DNA of 64,000 nucleotides from JAWLCA01 sp041687395 (GCA_041687395.1 JAWLCA010000008.1:1-64000); one strand, 5' to 3'; numbered from the stretch's first letter, positions 42,210 to 52,522 are shown. Translations and numbers: made by a program. Notes: a model not told the origin generated them from the letters alone.

Positions 42210-43397
42210 TCACACGGGGCGCCGGACCATCCGCCAGAGCACGATCATCAGCCCCACGTTCACCGTAGCCAGCACCGCGATCGTCCACATGGCCTGATCG
42301 GTGCCCCAGCGGCCGATCAGCGCCGCACCCAGCATCGGGGCTGCCGCCTGTGCGATCAGTGCTGGGCGCGCCAGCGTGCCCATGATCACCGCGTAACGCT
42401 CCGGCCCGAAGTAGGCGAGCGGGAGCGAGCCGCGCGCGATCGAGAAAAGCCCGTTGCCGCAGCCGTAAAGGATCACCGCCAGCGCTGCCAAGCCAAGGTC
42501 CAGCGCCAGCAGGATCAGCCCCGCCCCGACCGACACCGTCGAGGCCGCCATCGTCCAGATCGGGTGATGCCGGCCCCGGCCTGCCATCTCCAGCACCCTT
42601 GCTGCGACCTGTGCGGGTCCGAACAGCGTGCCGAGCGTGACAGCTGTGGCCAGCGACAGGCCCTGTGCCTGAAGGAAGGTGAAGAGATAGGTCGAGATGT
42701 TGACGACGATCAGCCCGACGATCACCAGCATCGCCGCCATCAGCAGGAAGGCCGTCCGTTCGTCCCCTACGAGTCGGGCGGGCCGCTCCGTGCCGGGGGT
42801 CCTGCCATCCGCGGGCGGCGTGGCGCGTGGGATGAAGATCAGGACGAGCGGCAAGGTGATGCACAGGTGGATCATGGCATAGACGCCGGCTGTACCGCGC
42901 CAGCCGAAGGTTTCCAGAAGCAGGGCCGACAGCGGCCAGCAGACGGTGCTGGCGAAGCCGCCCCAAAGTGTCAGAACGGTGATCGGTCCCCGCGCGTCGC
43001 GCCCGTAGAGGCGCCCGAGCGAGGCGAAGGCCGGATCATAAAGCCCGGCCGCCATGCCAAGGCCCAGCAGCAGCCAGCCAGCGAAGAATATCCACAACGC
43101 GGGCGAAAGTGCGATCACGATCAGCCCAGCCGCCAGCAACACGCACCCCGCCGCCAGCACAGGCCGCCCGCCGTGCCGCGTGATCGCCCGCCCCACCGTC
43201 GGGGCCACCAGCCCGGCAGCCAGGAGACCGGCGGACAGCGCCCCCATGAGCCAACCCAGCGGCCAACCGGTATCGGCGGCTATCGGCGCGGCCAGCACCG
43301 CCATCAGGTAATAGCTGCTGCCCCAGGTGAAGATCATCACCACCCCGAGGGCCGAGATCACGGGCCAGCGACGTTCGCTCGGGCAGGCTTGGGTCAT
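42210..43397 (-). CDS. MFS transporter
   Basis: 395-aa major facilitator protein with about 12 helices. The cytoplasmic loop GRAITRHGGRPVLAAGCVLL contains the A-motif equivalent. Similar to the OFA/monocarboxylate-like branch. The ATG at 43397 excludes a Pro-rich leader. It lies near the LysR gene on the same strand and opposite the methylated-amine dehydrogenases, so it could import their substrate. Substrate not determinable. Confidence 0.85.
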   Translation of the reverse strand: MTQACPSERRWPVISALGVVMIFTWGSSYYLMAVLAAPIAADTGWPLGWLMGALSAGLLAAGLVAPTVGRAITRHGGRPVLAAGCVLLAAGLIVIALSPALWIFFAGWLLLGLGMAAGLYDPAFASLGRLYGRDARGPITVLTLWGGFASTVCWPLSALLLETFGWRGTAGVYAMIHLCITLPLVLIFIPRATPPADGRTPGTERPARLVGDERTAFLLMAAMLVIVGLIVVNISTYLFTFLQAQGLSLATAVTLGTLFGPAQVAARVLEMAGRGRHHPIWTMAASTVSVGAGLILLALDLGLAALAVILYGCGNGLFSIARGSLPLAYFGPERYAVIMGTLARPALIAQAAAPMLGAALIGRWGTDQAMWTIAVLATVNVGLMIVLWRMVRRPV

Positions 43398-43542
43398 GCG
43401 TAACGCACCAGTTCCGGGGTGAACCGTCATTCCATGGGATGGCGGGGGCGGCGCAGGTAGACCCCAAGACCCGTTCGGGTGCAAGTGCGGGCAAACCACG
43501 AGAGCGTTCCGGCACGCTGCGGACAGAACCCGCCGCCTCAGG

Positions 43543-44397
43543 TCATTGCCGGTCCAGAAACCGGGTGCGCAGAAGGGTCAGCAACCGGTGATGGACCTTG
43601 CGATGGCGATTGCGGATCTGGATCGCGGCAAAGACCGGTTGCCGGATCACCGGGGCGTCGCGCACTGGACGCGCCAGCCCGGTCTCAGCCATCGCCCGCC
43701 CTGTATCCTCCAGCACATAGGCCGTCCCGCCCAGCGCCTGGATCAGGCCAGCGACGGTCGTGTTCTGCCCGCTGGAGATCGGTGCCGCGCCAAGGTTGGG
43801 CAGCAGGGCCGCGTGGGTGGCGCTGAAAGCGGGGGCGAAGTTGCCGCGCACGTAGCTGTCCGGGCGCACCTCATCCAGCCGGTCGGCCACAGTGGAAACC
43901 ATGCGATAGGGGATTTCGCCCAGAGACTCGAAATGCAGATCCGGCTGCGGCTTGGGTGTGTACAGGATCGCCAGATCCAGCGCGCCGGTCACCAGATCGG
44001 TGCACATCTGTTCGGAATAGTCCGCCTCGATGTAGAAGCCCGCGCCGGGAACGGCATCACGGAAGCGCGTCATCCAGTCGCCGATGTGGTGATCGGCCAG
44101 ATCGCGCTGGATGCCGATGCGCAGAACCATCGCCGCCTCGCCCGCACCTCGGACGGCATGCTGCGCCTCGGCCCAGCCGTGGCGCAGGGCGCGAGCGTGG
44201 GGTTCGAACCGCAGCCCCTCGGTCGTCAGTGACGTCCCCGCGCGCGAGCGCTGCAACAGACGGCACCCGAGCGCGGCTTCCAGCGCGCGGATGCGGGCCG
44301 AGACAGTGGACTGCGTCACCCGCAAGCGGTCGGCCGTGCGGTTGAAGCTGCGCGTTTCGCACAGGTCCAGGAAGGTTGCGATCCAGTCGACTTGCAT
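43543..44397 (-). CDS. LysR-family transcriptional regulator
   Basis: 284 aa. N-terminal winged HTH (WIATFLDLCETRSFNRTADRLRVTQSTVSARIRALEAALG) and a C-terminal LysR substrate domain (LRIGIQRDLADHHIGDW; LDLAILYTPKPQPDL). It is divergent from the dehydrogenase-mttB set by 105 bp, the usual layout for a LysR activator of that operon. The 44577 upstream frame extension overlaps the divergent gene and was rejected. Confidence 0.88.
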   Translation of the reverse strand: MQVDWIATFLDLCETRSFNRTADRLRVTQSTVSARIRALEAALGCRLLQRSRAGTSLTTEGLRFEPHARALRHGWAEAQHAVRGAGEAAMVLRIGIQRDLADHHIGDWMTRFRDAVPGAGFYIEADYSEQMCTDLVTGALDLAILYTPKPQPDLHFESLGEIPYRMVSTVADRLDEVRPDSYVRGNFAPAFSATHAALLPNLGAAPISSGQNTTVAGLIQALGGTAYVLEDTGRAMAETGLARPVRDAPVIRQPVFAAIQIRNRHRKVHHRLLTLLRTRFLDRQ

Positions 44398-44502
44398 CGG
44401 CTCACCTGATCGATTTTGACGATTAATAGAGCTGATACATCCGAATTGATAGTGCCGCCGCCTCGTCGGATAGTGGTGCCAGTGCGGACGGGGGAGCAAG
44501 AC

Positions 44503-46944
44503 ATGGCGGACCTGCCGGATCAGGCGCGGGTGGTGATCATCGGCGGCGGGGTCGTGGGCGTCTCGGCGCTCTACCATCTGGCGCGCGCCGGCTGGTCAGA
44601 CTGCGTGCTGCTGGAACGCAACGAACTGACCGCCGGATCGACATGGCATGCGGCAGGCAACGTCCCGACGTTCTCGTCCAGCTGGTCGATCATGAACATG
44701 CAGCGCTATTCGGCGCAGCTCTATCGCGATCTGGGCGCGGCGGTGGACTATCCGATGAACTATCACGTCACCGGATCGCTGCGGCTGGGCCACAGCCGCG
44801 AGCGGCTGCTGGAGTTCCAGCGGGTGAAGGGGATGGGTCGCTACCAAGGGATGGACCTTGACGTGCTGGCGCCGGGGGAGTTGCGCGGTCGCTATCCGTT
44901 TCTGGAGACCCACGATCTGGCTGGGGCGCTATACGATCCCTACGACGGTGATATCGACCCGGCGCAACTGACCCAGGCGCTGGCGAAGGGAGCGCGGGCG
45001 CTGGGGGCGCATATCGAACGCTTCTGCCCTGCGACCGGCGCGCGGCGCGAGGGCGACGACTGGATTGTCGAGACCGAGAAGGGCGAGATCCGCTGCGAGA
45101 TCGTGGTGAACGCCGCCGGCTATTACGCGGCCGAGGTGGGGCGCTGGTTTGGCCGCGAGGTGCCGATGATGGTGATGAGCCACCAGTACCTGGTCTTCGA
45201 CACGATCCCCGAACTGGCCGCGTGGAGCGCGACCGAGGGACGCAAGCTGCCACTTCTGCGCGACGTGGACAGCAGCTACTACCTGCGGCAGGAGAAGACC
45301 GGTTTCAACCTCGGCCCCTATGAGCGCAACTGCCGCGCGCACTGGGCCACGCCAGACGACCCGATGCCCAAGGACTTCAGCTTCCAGCTGTTCCCCGACG
45401 ATCTGGAGCGGCTGGAATGGCACATGAGCGACGCCATGGCACGGGTGCCCCTTCTGGAACAGGCGAACCTCCAGCGCGTGATCAACGGCCCCATCCCCTA
45501 TACACCCGACGGCAACCCCCTGATCGGCCCGATGCCGGGCGTGCCGAACGCGTATGAGGCCTGTGTCTTCACCTTCGGCATCTGTCAGGGCGGCGGTGCG
45601 GGCAAGGTGCTGGCGGAATGGGTCACCGAGGGCGCAACGGAATGGGACATGTGGTCCTGCGATCCGCGCCGATTCACCGGGTGGGAGGATCGCGACTACT
45701 GCATCGCCAAGGGGATGGAGGTTTACGGCCACGAATATGCCATCCACTTCCCGCACCATGCCTGGCCAGCGGGCCGCGAGCGGAAGCTGTCGCCGATCCA
45801 CGACCGCGTGATGGCACTGGGCGCGCAGTTCGGCGCGGCCAACGGGTGGGAGCGGGCGAACTGGTTCGCCCGGCCAGGCGACGACGTATCCGAGGCAGGC
45901 ACCTGGACCTGGGCGCGGCAGGGGCCGTGGTTCGACGCGGTGCGGGACGAATGCCTGGCGGTGCGGGATGCGGCAGGCATCCTCGACCTGCCGGGTTTTT
46001 CGCGGTTTGAGCTTGCGGGGGCTGGCGCGGCGGACTGGCTGGCGCAGCAGATCACCGGAAAGGTGCCATCGCCAGGGCGCATCGGCTTGGCGTATTTTGC
46101 CGACGACAAGGGCCGGATCGTGACCGAGATGTCGGTGGTGCGTGAGGCGCCTGATCGCATGACCCTGATCACGGCGGCCACGGCGGAGCTGCACGACCTG
46201 GAATGGCTGTCTCGTCACCTCGATGTGGATGGCGTGACGTTGACGAACCGTACAGCTGAGTTCTCCACGCAGATCCTGACCGGCCCGGCGTCGCGCGCCA
46301 TTCTGGCTGGCGTCTGTAGTGCCGATCTCTCGCAAGGCTGGTTGACGCATCAGACAACCGAGATCGCAGGGCGCCCCGTGCAGCTTTTGCGCGTTTCCTT
46401 CGCCGGCGAACTGGGATGGGAAATCCACACCCACGTCGGCGATACGGCTGCGGTCTTCGATGCCGTGTGGCAGTCCGGGCAGGGGCACGGGTTGCGGCCC
46501 TTCGGCATGTTCGCGCTGAACAGCCTGCGGATCGAGAAGGGTTATCGCGCGTGGAAGGGGGATCTCTCTACCGACTACACGGTGCTTCAAGCCGGGCTGG
46601 AGCGTTTCATCGACTGGGATCACGATTTTCGCGGACGTGAAGCACTTGAAGCCGAGCGACAGAGGGGCGCGAGCAAACGATTCGTCACGCTTGTCGTTGA
46701 GGCGGGCGAACACGACCCGCCCTACATGTCGACGCTGTGGCACGAGGGCCGGGTCGTCGGCGAGACGACGAGCGGATATTGGGGTCACCGCGTGGATACC
46801 TGCGTCGCGCTGGGGATGCTGCGCGCCGATCTGGCGGTGCCGGGCACGAAACTGGAGGTCGAGATCTTCGGCGACCGGTTCCCGGCGACGGTGCAGCCCG
46901 AGGGGCCACTGTGGGACCCGGCGAACGAAAGGCTGCGGGCATGA
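44503..46944 (+). CDS. FAD-dependent dimethylglycine/sarcosine dehydrogenase-like protein with GcvT domain (1)
   Basis: 813 aa. N-terminal DAO-type FAD domain (ARVVIIGGGVVGVSALYHLA) with LTAGSTWHAAGN, whose His is the covalent-FAD site in DMGDH. A C-terminal aminomethyltransferase (GcvT) module from about residue 420 binds folate to capture the methyl carbon (LAGAGAADWLAQQITG; SFAGELGWEIH). It would oxidatively demethylate an N-methyl amino acid to a secondary amine and 5,10-methylene-THF. Good GGGGGAG site before the ATG. Substrate unproven. Confidence 0.85.
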   Translation: MADLPDQARVVIIGGGVVGVSALYHLARAGWSDCVLLERNELTAGSTWHAAGNVPTFSSSWSIMNMQRYSAQLYRDLGAAVDYPMNYHVTGSLRLGHSRERLLEFQRVKGMGRYQGMDLDVLAPGELRGRYPFLETHDLAGALYDPYDGDIDPAQLTQALAKGARALGAHIERFCPATGARREGDDWIVETEKGEIRCEIVVNAAGYYAAEVGRWFGREVPMMVMSHQYLVFDTIPELAAWSATEGRKLPLLRDVDSSYYLRQEKTGFNLGPYERNCRAHWATPDDPMPKDFSFQLFPDDLERLEWHMSDAMARVPLLEQANLQRVINGPIPYTPDGNPLIGPMPGVPNAYEACVFTFGICQGGGAGKVLAEWVTEGATEWDMWSCDPRRFTGWEDRDYCIAKGMEVYGHEYAIHFPHHAWPAGRERKLSPIHDRVMALGAQFGAANGWERANWFARPGDDVSEAGTWTWARQGPWFDAVRDECLAVRDAAGILDLPGFSRFELAGAGAADWLAQQITGKVPSPGRIGLAYFADDKGRIVTEMSVVREAPDRMTLITAATAELHDLEWLSRHLDVDGVTLTNRTAEFSTQILTGPASRAILAGVCSADLSQGWLTHQTTEIAGRPVQLLRVSFAGELGWEIHTHVGDTAAVFDAVWQSGQGHGLRPFGMFALNSLRIEKGYRAWKGDLSTDYTVLQAGLERFIDWDHDFRGREALEAERQRGASKRFVTLVVEAGEHDPPYMSTLWHEGRVVGETTSGYWGHRVDTCVALGMLRADLAVPGTKLEVEIFGDRFPATVQPEGPLWDPANERLRA

Positions 46945-46962
46945 ACGATATGAGGTGCTGAG

Positions 46963-49401
46963 TTGACGGAACTGCCGAAATCCGCGCGTGTGGTGATCAT
47001 CGGGGGCGGCGTCTCCGGCTGTTCGGTCGCCTATCACCTGGCGCAGGCGGGCTGGACCGACATCGTGCTGCTGGAACGCAAGCAGTTGACCTGCGGCACC
47101 ACCTGGCACGCGGCGGGGCTGATCGGACAGTTGCGCGGCAGCCAGAACATGACCCGGCTGGCGAAGTATTCCGCCGACCTGTACCTGCGGCTGGAAGCGG
47201 AAACCGGGATTGCCACAGGCATGCGGCAGGTCGGTTCGATCTCGGTCGCGCTGACGAAGCATCGGCATGAGGAACTGCTGAGGAGCGCCACGCTTGCTCG
47301 CGCCCTTGACGTAGAGGTGCATCAGGTCAGCCCGGCCGAGATTGCCGCGATGTACCCGCATCTGAACGTGTCCGACGTGGTGGGGGGCGTGCATCTGCCG
47401 GGCGACGGGCAATGCGACCCGGCCAATATCGCAATGGCCTTGGCCAAGGGTGCCCGAATGAGGGGCGCGCGGGTCGTCGAGGGGGTGAAGGCCATCCGCG
47501 TGCTGGACGAGGGCGGGCGCGTTGCCGGTGTGGAATGGCAGGCGGGCGATGCGACGGGCGTGATCGCGGCCGGGCATGTCGTCAACTGCGGCGGCATGTG
47601 GGGGCGCGATCTGGCCGCATCCTCTGGCGTGACGCTGCCGCTGCATGCCTGCGAGCATTTCTATCTGGTGACCGAACCTGTCGCGGGTCTGTCGCGCCTG
47701 CCGGTGCTGCGGGTGCCAGACGAATGCGCCTATTACAAGGAAGACGCCGGCAAGATGATGTTGGGCGCGTTCGAGCCGGTGGCGAAGCCATGGGGCATGG
47801 GCGGCATCCCCGAGGAGTTCAGCTTCGACAGCCTGCCGGAGGACTTCGCCCATTTCGAGCCGATCCTGGAGAAGGCGATGAACCGGATGCCGCTGTTCCA
47901 GACGGCGGGCATCCACACCTTCTTCAACGGCCCCGAAAGCTTCACCCCCGACGACCGCTACTACCTGGGCGAGGCGCCGGAGCTGCGCGGCTACTGGGTG
48001 GCAGCGGGCTACAACTCGGTCGGCATACAAAGCGCGGGCGGGGCTGGAATGGCGGTCGCCCATTGGATCACGACCGGCGCGCCGCCCTTCGACCTGTGGG
48101 AGGTGGACATCCGCCGCGCGCAGCCCTTCCAGCGCAACCGCCGCTACCTGCGCGAGCGTGTGACCGAAACGCTGGGGCTGCTTTACGCCGACCATTTCCC
48201 CTACCGGCAGGTCACGACCGCCCGCGGGGTGCGCCGGTCGCCGCTGCACGAGCACCTGAAGGCGCGCGGCGCAGTGTTCGGAGAGGTGGCGGGCTGGGAG
48301 CGCGCCAACTGGTTCGCGCGGGACGGGCAAGAGCGGGAATACCGCTACGACTGGGGCCGTCAGAACTGGTTCGCGAACCAGCGGGCCGAGCACATGGCCG
48401 TGCGGCAGGGAGTGGGGTTGTTCGACATGACGTCCTTCGGCAAGATCCGGGTCGAGGGACGCGATGCGCTGGCCTTCCTGCAGCGGATGTGCGCGAACGA
48501 TCTGGACGTGGCTGCGGGGCGTATCGTCTACACCCAGATGCTGAACGAGCGCGGCGGCATCGAGAGCGACCTGACCGTGACTCGGCTGTCGGAAACAGCG
48601 TTCCTGCTGGTCGTCCCTGGCGCGACGCTGCAGCGCGATCTGGCCTGGTTGCGGCGGCACCTGTCAGACGAGTTCGTCGTGATAACCGACATGACCGCCG
48701 CCGAGGCGGTGCTGTGCGTGATGGGGCCGCAGGCGCGCAACGTGCTGGCGCGCGTGACGCCCGACGCGCTCGACAATGCCTCCTTTCCGTTCGGCACCGC
48801 GCGAGAGATCGAGATCGGCCTCGGCCTCGCCCGGGCGCATCGCATCTCCTATGTCGGCGAACTGGGGTGGGAGTTGTATGTCTCCACGGATCAGGCCGCG
48901 CATGTGTTCGCGGCGCTGATGGACGCCGCGCCCGAGATCACGCTCTGCGGTCTGCATGCGCTGGATAGCTGCCGGATCGAGAAGGCATTCCGCCACTTCG
49001 GCCATGACATCACCGACGAGGACCACGTGCTGGAGGCGGGGCTTGGCTTTGCCGTTCGCACCGACAAGGGTGATTTCATCGGCCGCGATGCGGTGCTGCG
49101 CAAGCGCGAGGCGGGGCTTTCGAGACGGATGGTCCAGTTCCGCCTGACCGATCCAGAGCCGATGCTGTTCCACAACGAGGCGCTGGTGCGCGACGGGCGG
49201 ATCGTGTCCACCGTCACCTCGGCCAACTACGGCCACGCCTTGGGCGGCGCGGTCGGCATGGCCTACGTGCCCTGCGCCGGCGAGAACACTGAGGCTGTAT
49301 TGACCTCACCCTACCATATCGAGATTGCCGGGCAGCGGCACGATGCAGTGGCGTCGCTGCGCCCGATGTATGACCCCAGCGGCGAAAGGATGAAGGCATG
49401 A
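46963..49401 (+). CDS. FAD-dependent dimethylglycine/sarcosine dehydrogenase-like protein with GcvT domain (2)
   Basis: 812 aa, paralogue of the preceding protein with the same architecture: ARVVIIGGGVSGCSVAYHLA, LTCGTTWHAAG with the putative FAD-linked His, and a C-terminal GcvT module (YVGELGWELYVSTDQ; RRMVQFRLTD). Starts at TTG 46963 behind GAGG; the only nearby ATG (46941) opens a 6-codon frame. 18 bp behind gene 1, and overlaps mttB by 4 bp. Two paralogues may do successive demethylations. Confidence 0.85.
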   Translation: MTELPKSARVVIIGGGVSGCSVAYHLAQAGWTDIVLLERKQLTCGTTWHAAGLIGQLRGSQNMTRLAKYSADLYLRLEAETGIATGMRQVGSISVALTKHRHEELLRSATLARALDVEVHQVSPAEIAAMYPHLNVSDVVGGVHLPGDGQCDPANIAMALAKGARMRGARVVEGVKAIRVLDEGGRVAGVEWQAGDATGVIAAGHVVNCGGMWGRDLAASSGVTLPLHACEHFYLVTEPVAGLSRLPVLRVPDECAYYKEDAGKMMLGAFEPVAKPWGMGGIPEEFSFDSLPEDFAHFEPILEKAMNRMPLFQTAGIHTFFNGPESFTPDDRYYLGEAPELRGYWVAAGYNSVGIQSAGGAGMAVAHWITTGAPPFDLWEVDIRRAQPFQRNRRYLRERVTETLGLLYADHFPYRQVTTARGVRRSPLHEHLKARGAVFGEVAGWERANWFARDGQEREYRYDWGRQNWFANQRAEHMAVRQGVGLFDMTSFGKIRVEGRDALAFLQRMCANDLDVAAGRIVYTQMLNERGGIESDLTVTRLSETAFLLVVPGATLQRDLAWLRRHLSDEFVVITDMTAAEAVLCVMGPQARNVLARVTPDALDNASFPFGTAREIEIGLGLARAHRISYVGELGWELYVSTDQAAHVFAALMDAAPEITLCGLHALDSCRIEKAFRHFGHDITDEDHVLEAGLGFAVRTDKGDFIGRDAVLRKREAGLSRRMVQFRLTDPEPMLFHNEALVRDGRIVSTVTSANYGHALGGAVGMAYVPCAGENTEAVLTSPYHIEIAGQRHDAVASLRPMYDPSGERMKA

Positions 49402-50963
49402 CCGAGGTTGCAGTCCCCCCGCCGCCATCCCTGCCGGCCCACGCGCGACGGGCGGGGGGGCGGGCCGCCCGCGTCGCCGCCCGCGCCGCACCCTTGGCCG
49501 AGGCGCTGCGCCCGGTCCGTCCCGGCCTGTCCGGCGGCCAATATCGCCCGCTGACCGAAGCGGGCGTGCAGCGGATCCATCACGCCGCACTGGAGGCGCT
49601 GGAGGTGATCGGGTTGGCAGACGCGCCTCCCTCGGGCATCGAGATCATGACAGGTGCGGGCGCCGTGATGGGCGAAGACGGACGGTTGCGGTTCCCGCGT
49701 GCGCTGGTCGAGGACATGCTGGGCAAGGCCGCGCGCGGGATCACGCTGCATGGCCGCGAGCCGCGCCACGATCTTGAACTTAACGGAACGCGGGTCCATT
49801 TCGGTACCGCTGGTGCGGCGGTACATGTCGTCGACCCGATCACGCACGACTTCCGCGACAGCACCGCGCAGGACCTCTACGATGCGGCGCGGCTGACACA
49901 TCATCTGGACAACATCCATTTCTTCCAGCGCGCGATGGTCTGCCGCGACGTGGCCGACAATTTCCAGATGGATATCAACACGCTTTATGCCTGCTGTGCC
50001 GGTACGACGAAGCATGTCGGCACGTCTTTCTCAGACCCGTCGCACGTCGCAGGCTGCTTCGACCTTCTGCACATGATCGCGGGGGACGAGGACGCGTGGC
50101 GTGCGCGACCGTTCGTCAGCAACTCCAACTGTTTCGTTGTGCCGCCGATGAAATTCGCAACCGAAAGCTGCCAGACGATGGAAGCCTGCATCCGGGGTGG
50201 CATGCCGGTGCTGCTGCTATCCGCCGGTCAGGCCGGCGCGACCGCGCCCGCGCCGATCGCGCTGGCCATCGTGCAGGCTGTGGCGGAATGCCTGGCAGGG
50301 GTGGTCTATGTCAACGCGATGGCGCCCGGGCATCCCGCGATCTTCGGCACCTGGCCCTTCGTTTCCGACCTCCGGACCGGGGCAATGTCGGGCGGCAGCG
50401 CGGAACAGGCCCTGCTGACGGCAGGCTGCGCACAGATGCACCAGTTCTACGGCCTGCCCGGCGGGGCGGCGGCAGGGATCGCCGACAGCAAGCTGCCCGA
50501 CATGCAGGCGGGGTGGGAGCAGGCGATCTCGAACGTGCTGGCGGGGCTGTCCGGGCTGAACATGGTCTACGAGGCGGCGGGGATGCACGCTTCGCTTCTG
50601 GGCTTCTGTCCTGAAAGCCTGATCCTGGGGGATGACATGCTGGGGCAGGTTCTGCGCTGTGTGCGCGGGATCGAGGTGACCGAAGAGACCGTGGGGATCG
50701 AGACGATGCGGCAGGTCTGCCTTGAGGGGCCTGGCCACTACCTCGGGTCAGATCAGACGCTGGCACTGATGCAGACGGAATACGTATACCCAGCTGTCGC
50801 TAACCGGATGAGCCCGAAGGAATGGGCTGAGGCGGGGAAGCCGGAGCTTTTGGTCAAGGCGATCGAGAGAAAGGTCCGGCTGCTTGCGCAGGCGCGCAAC
50901 ACGATTGATGCAGCGCTCGATGCCCGCGTACGCCAGGCCTATGAAATTCGCTTCATCAGCTGA
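49398..50963 (+). CDS. MttB-family (trimethylamine/betaine) methyltransferase, non-pyrrolysine
   Basis: 521-aa TIM-barrel protein of the MttB superfamily. Core segments YRPLTEAGVQRIHHAALEAL, LHGREPRHDLELNGTRVHFG and GGMPVLLLSAGQAGATAPAP. The frame has no internal amber codon, so it is of the non-pyrrolysine group, whose characterised members demethylate quaternary amines such as glycine betaine or carnitine onto a corrinoid protein. No corrinoid-protein gene is nearby. Coupled to the second dehydrogenase by ATGA. Confidence 0.82.
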   Translation: MTEVAVPPPPSLPAHARRAGGRAARVAARAAPLAEALRPVRPGLSGGQYRPLTEAGVQRIHHAALEALEVIGLADAPPSGIEIMTGAGAVMGEDGRLRFPRALVEDMLGKAARGITLHGREPRHDLELNGTRVHFGTAGAAVHVVDPITHDFRDSTAQDLYDAARLTHHLDNIHFFQRAMVCRDVADNFQMDINTLYACCAGTTKHVGTSFSDPSHVAGCFDLLHMIAGDEDAWRARPFVSNSNCFVVPPMKFATESCQTMEACIRGGMPVLLLSAGQAGATAPAPIALAIVQAVAECLAGVVYVNAMAPGHPAIFGTWPFVSDLRTGAMSGGSAEQALLTAGCAQMHQFYGLPGGAAAGIADSKLPDMQAGWEQAISNVLAGLSGLNMVYEAAGMHASLLGFCPESLILGDDMLGQVLRCVRGIEVTEETVGIETMRQVCLEGPGHYLGSDQTLALMQTEYVYPAVANRMSPKEWAEAGKPELLVKAIERKVRLLAQARNTIDAALDARVRQAYEIRFIS

Positions 50964-51013
50964 GCGGCGCGCGCGGTGATGGCCGCGCGCGCCAGTCGGA
51001 AAATCCGGGTTCG

Positions 51014-52522
51014 TCAGGCCGCCTGTTCGGTCGGCATCTGAATGGCCGGGCCAAAAATGGCCGGGTGGATCGCACGGATCGCATCTTTCAGCGTTTCGCG
51101 CGGGACCACGAACTGCACATCGACGCTGCGCGTGTTCTGCTGTGCCGCGATCACCTCGATCCCTGCGCCTTCCAGCGCATCCAGGCCCTTCGACAGTACG
51201 CGGAGGCCTGACAGGTCACGCCCGATCACCGAGACGACGGCCAGAGCGCGCACCGTGATGTCGGCGGCCGGATAGCGCCCCTTCAGGTCGCGCTCTGCCC
51301 GGCGGATCGACTTGAGCGATGCGTCGACGTAATGCGTGATCGTGTTCGCGTTCGAGGTCTTCGACACGATGCGGATGTTGTGCCGCGTCAGCACATCCAG
51401 GATCGCGCTGTCGTAGCCCTTCACGCCAACCATGTCCTGCTCGAACAGTTGCAGCGCGAAGACGTCGAGTCCGGCGATGATTTCGGCGCCAGGCTCATCT
51501 GCCTGTGCCTCGTCGATCAGGGTGCCCGGATCCTGCGGCTCAAACGCGTTGGTCACGCGCAGGGGCACGCCCGCCTGGCGCAATGTCTTGGCGGCGCTGG
51601 GATGGATCGCCTCCATCCCCATGTTCGACAGCTGGTCTGCGACATCATAGTTGGTGCGGCCAAGCTTCTTCACGGCATCGACCCCGACCAGCGCCGGATC
51701 GGTGGACGACAGGTGAAACTCCTTGTGGATGATCGCTTCGCGCGCGCCGACATGGGCGGCCAGCCGCGAGAACGTCACCTCGGAATAGCCGCGGTTGAAC
51801 TCGCGCATCAGGCCCTCGACGCATTGGGCGTAGCCGGTGACGATCGGCATCTCGCTCGTCACGTCGATACCCTTGAGGCCGTTCTCTATGCGCTCTTCGA
51901 GAGAATACTCGCCCTCGTCGCGCCAGCCGCTGAGATCGACGAATCGCGCGTTCACGCCGCGCCTGCGCAGAAGCAGCGAGGCGACAAAGGCGGAATGCGC
52001 CTCACCCAGTCCCGAGAGCATCTCGCGGATGATCATCATGTGCTGTGACAGCCGGAAGTGGCCGTAGGAGCAGAGCCGCTGCAGGTCGATCAGGCAGCTG
52101 CGCGCCCCCTCGATCCGTTCCCGCACGAAATCGTCGGCAAAGGCCCGGTCGCCGGGATCGTCGAGGATCTCGTTGTGCGCCTCGCCCATCGCCTCGGCCA
52201 CGCGGCTGAGCGCTTCCGACCAGCCCCGGTCGCTTTCGGCGTTGGCGAACAGGCCATAGACGCCGGGTTCGCCCGTCTTCTTGTTCTCCAGCAGCAGGTT
52301 GGTGATCCCGCCAAAGGCCGAGACGACGAAGATGCGGCCGTAGAGGTCCGCGCCGGTGCGATCGCCGATCAACAGCGTATCGACCAACTCGCCCAGACGC
52401 GACATCGAGGTGCCGCCGATCTTCTCGACCGTCGGCTGGGGGGCGGGATCGTCAGCTCTTGCCGCCCCCCACCGTTCGACGGTGCGGGTCATCTCGTTTC
52501 TGGATGGGTCGTGGTTTGTCAT
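51014..52522 (-). CDS. ask: Ectoine-specific aspartate kinase (Ask_Ect)
   Basis: About 502 aa. Aspartokinase N-domain (VEKIGGTSMSRL; IFVVSAFGGITNLLLENK) and C-terminal ACT domains (SVIGRDLSGLRVLSKGLDAL). It phosphorylates aspartate to start the route to L-2,4-diaminobutyrate and is the form that accompanies ect genes, thought to escape lysine/threonine feedback. ATG 52522 used; a TTG is at 52528. It is the last gene of ectA-ectB-ectC-ask, 2 bp behind ectC. Confidence 0.9.
   Translation of the reverse strand: MTNHDPSRNEMTRTVERWGAARADDPAPQPTVEKIGGTSMSRLGELVDTLLIGDRTGADLYGRIFVVSAFGGITNLLLENKKTGEPGVYGLFANAESDRGWSEALSRVAEAMGEAHNEILDDPGDRAFADDFVRERIEGARSCLIDLQRLCSYGHFRLSQHMMIIREMLSGLGEAHSAFVASLLLRRRGVNARFVDLSGWRDEGEYSLEERIENGLKGIDVTSEMPIVTGYAQCVEGLMREFNRGYSEVTFSRLAAHVGAREAIIHKEFHLSSTDPALVGVDAVKKLGRTNYDVADQLSNMGMEAIHPSAAKTLRQAGVPLRVTNAFEPQDPGTLIDEAQADEPGAEIIAGLDVFALQLFEQDMVGVKGYDSAILDVLTRHNIRIVSKTSNANTITHYVDASLKSIRRAERDLKGRYPAADITVRALAVVSVIGRDLSGLRVLSKGLDALEGAGIEVIAAQQNTRSVDVQFVVPRETLKDAIRAIHPAIFGPAIQMPTEQAA

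Noticed and set aside
44929..48660. 1243-aa open frame on the minus strand
   Set aside because: It lies entirely opposite the two dehydrogenase genes, has a His/Arg/Gln-rich shadow composition and no recognisable domain; the plus-strand proteins show full motifs.
49398..50963. Pyrrolysine-containing MttB
   Set aside because: The frame is uninterrupted by an amber codon over 521 codons, so the protein belongs to the non-pyrrolysine group.
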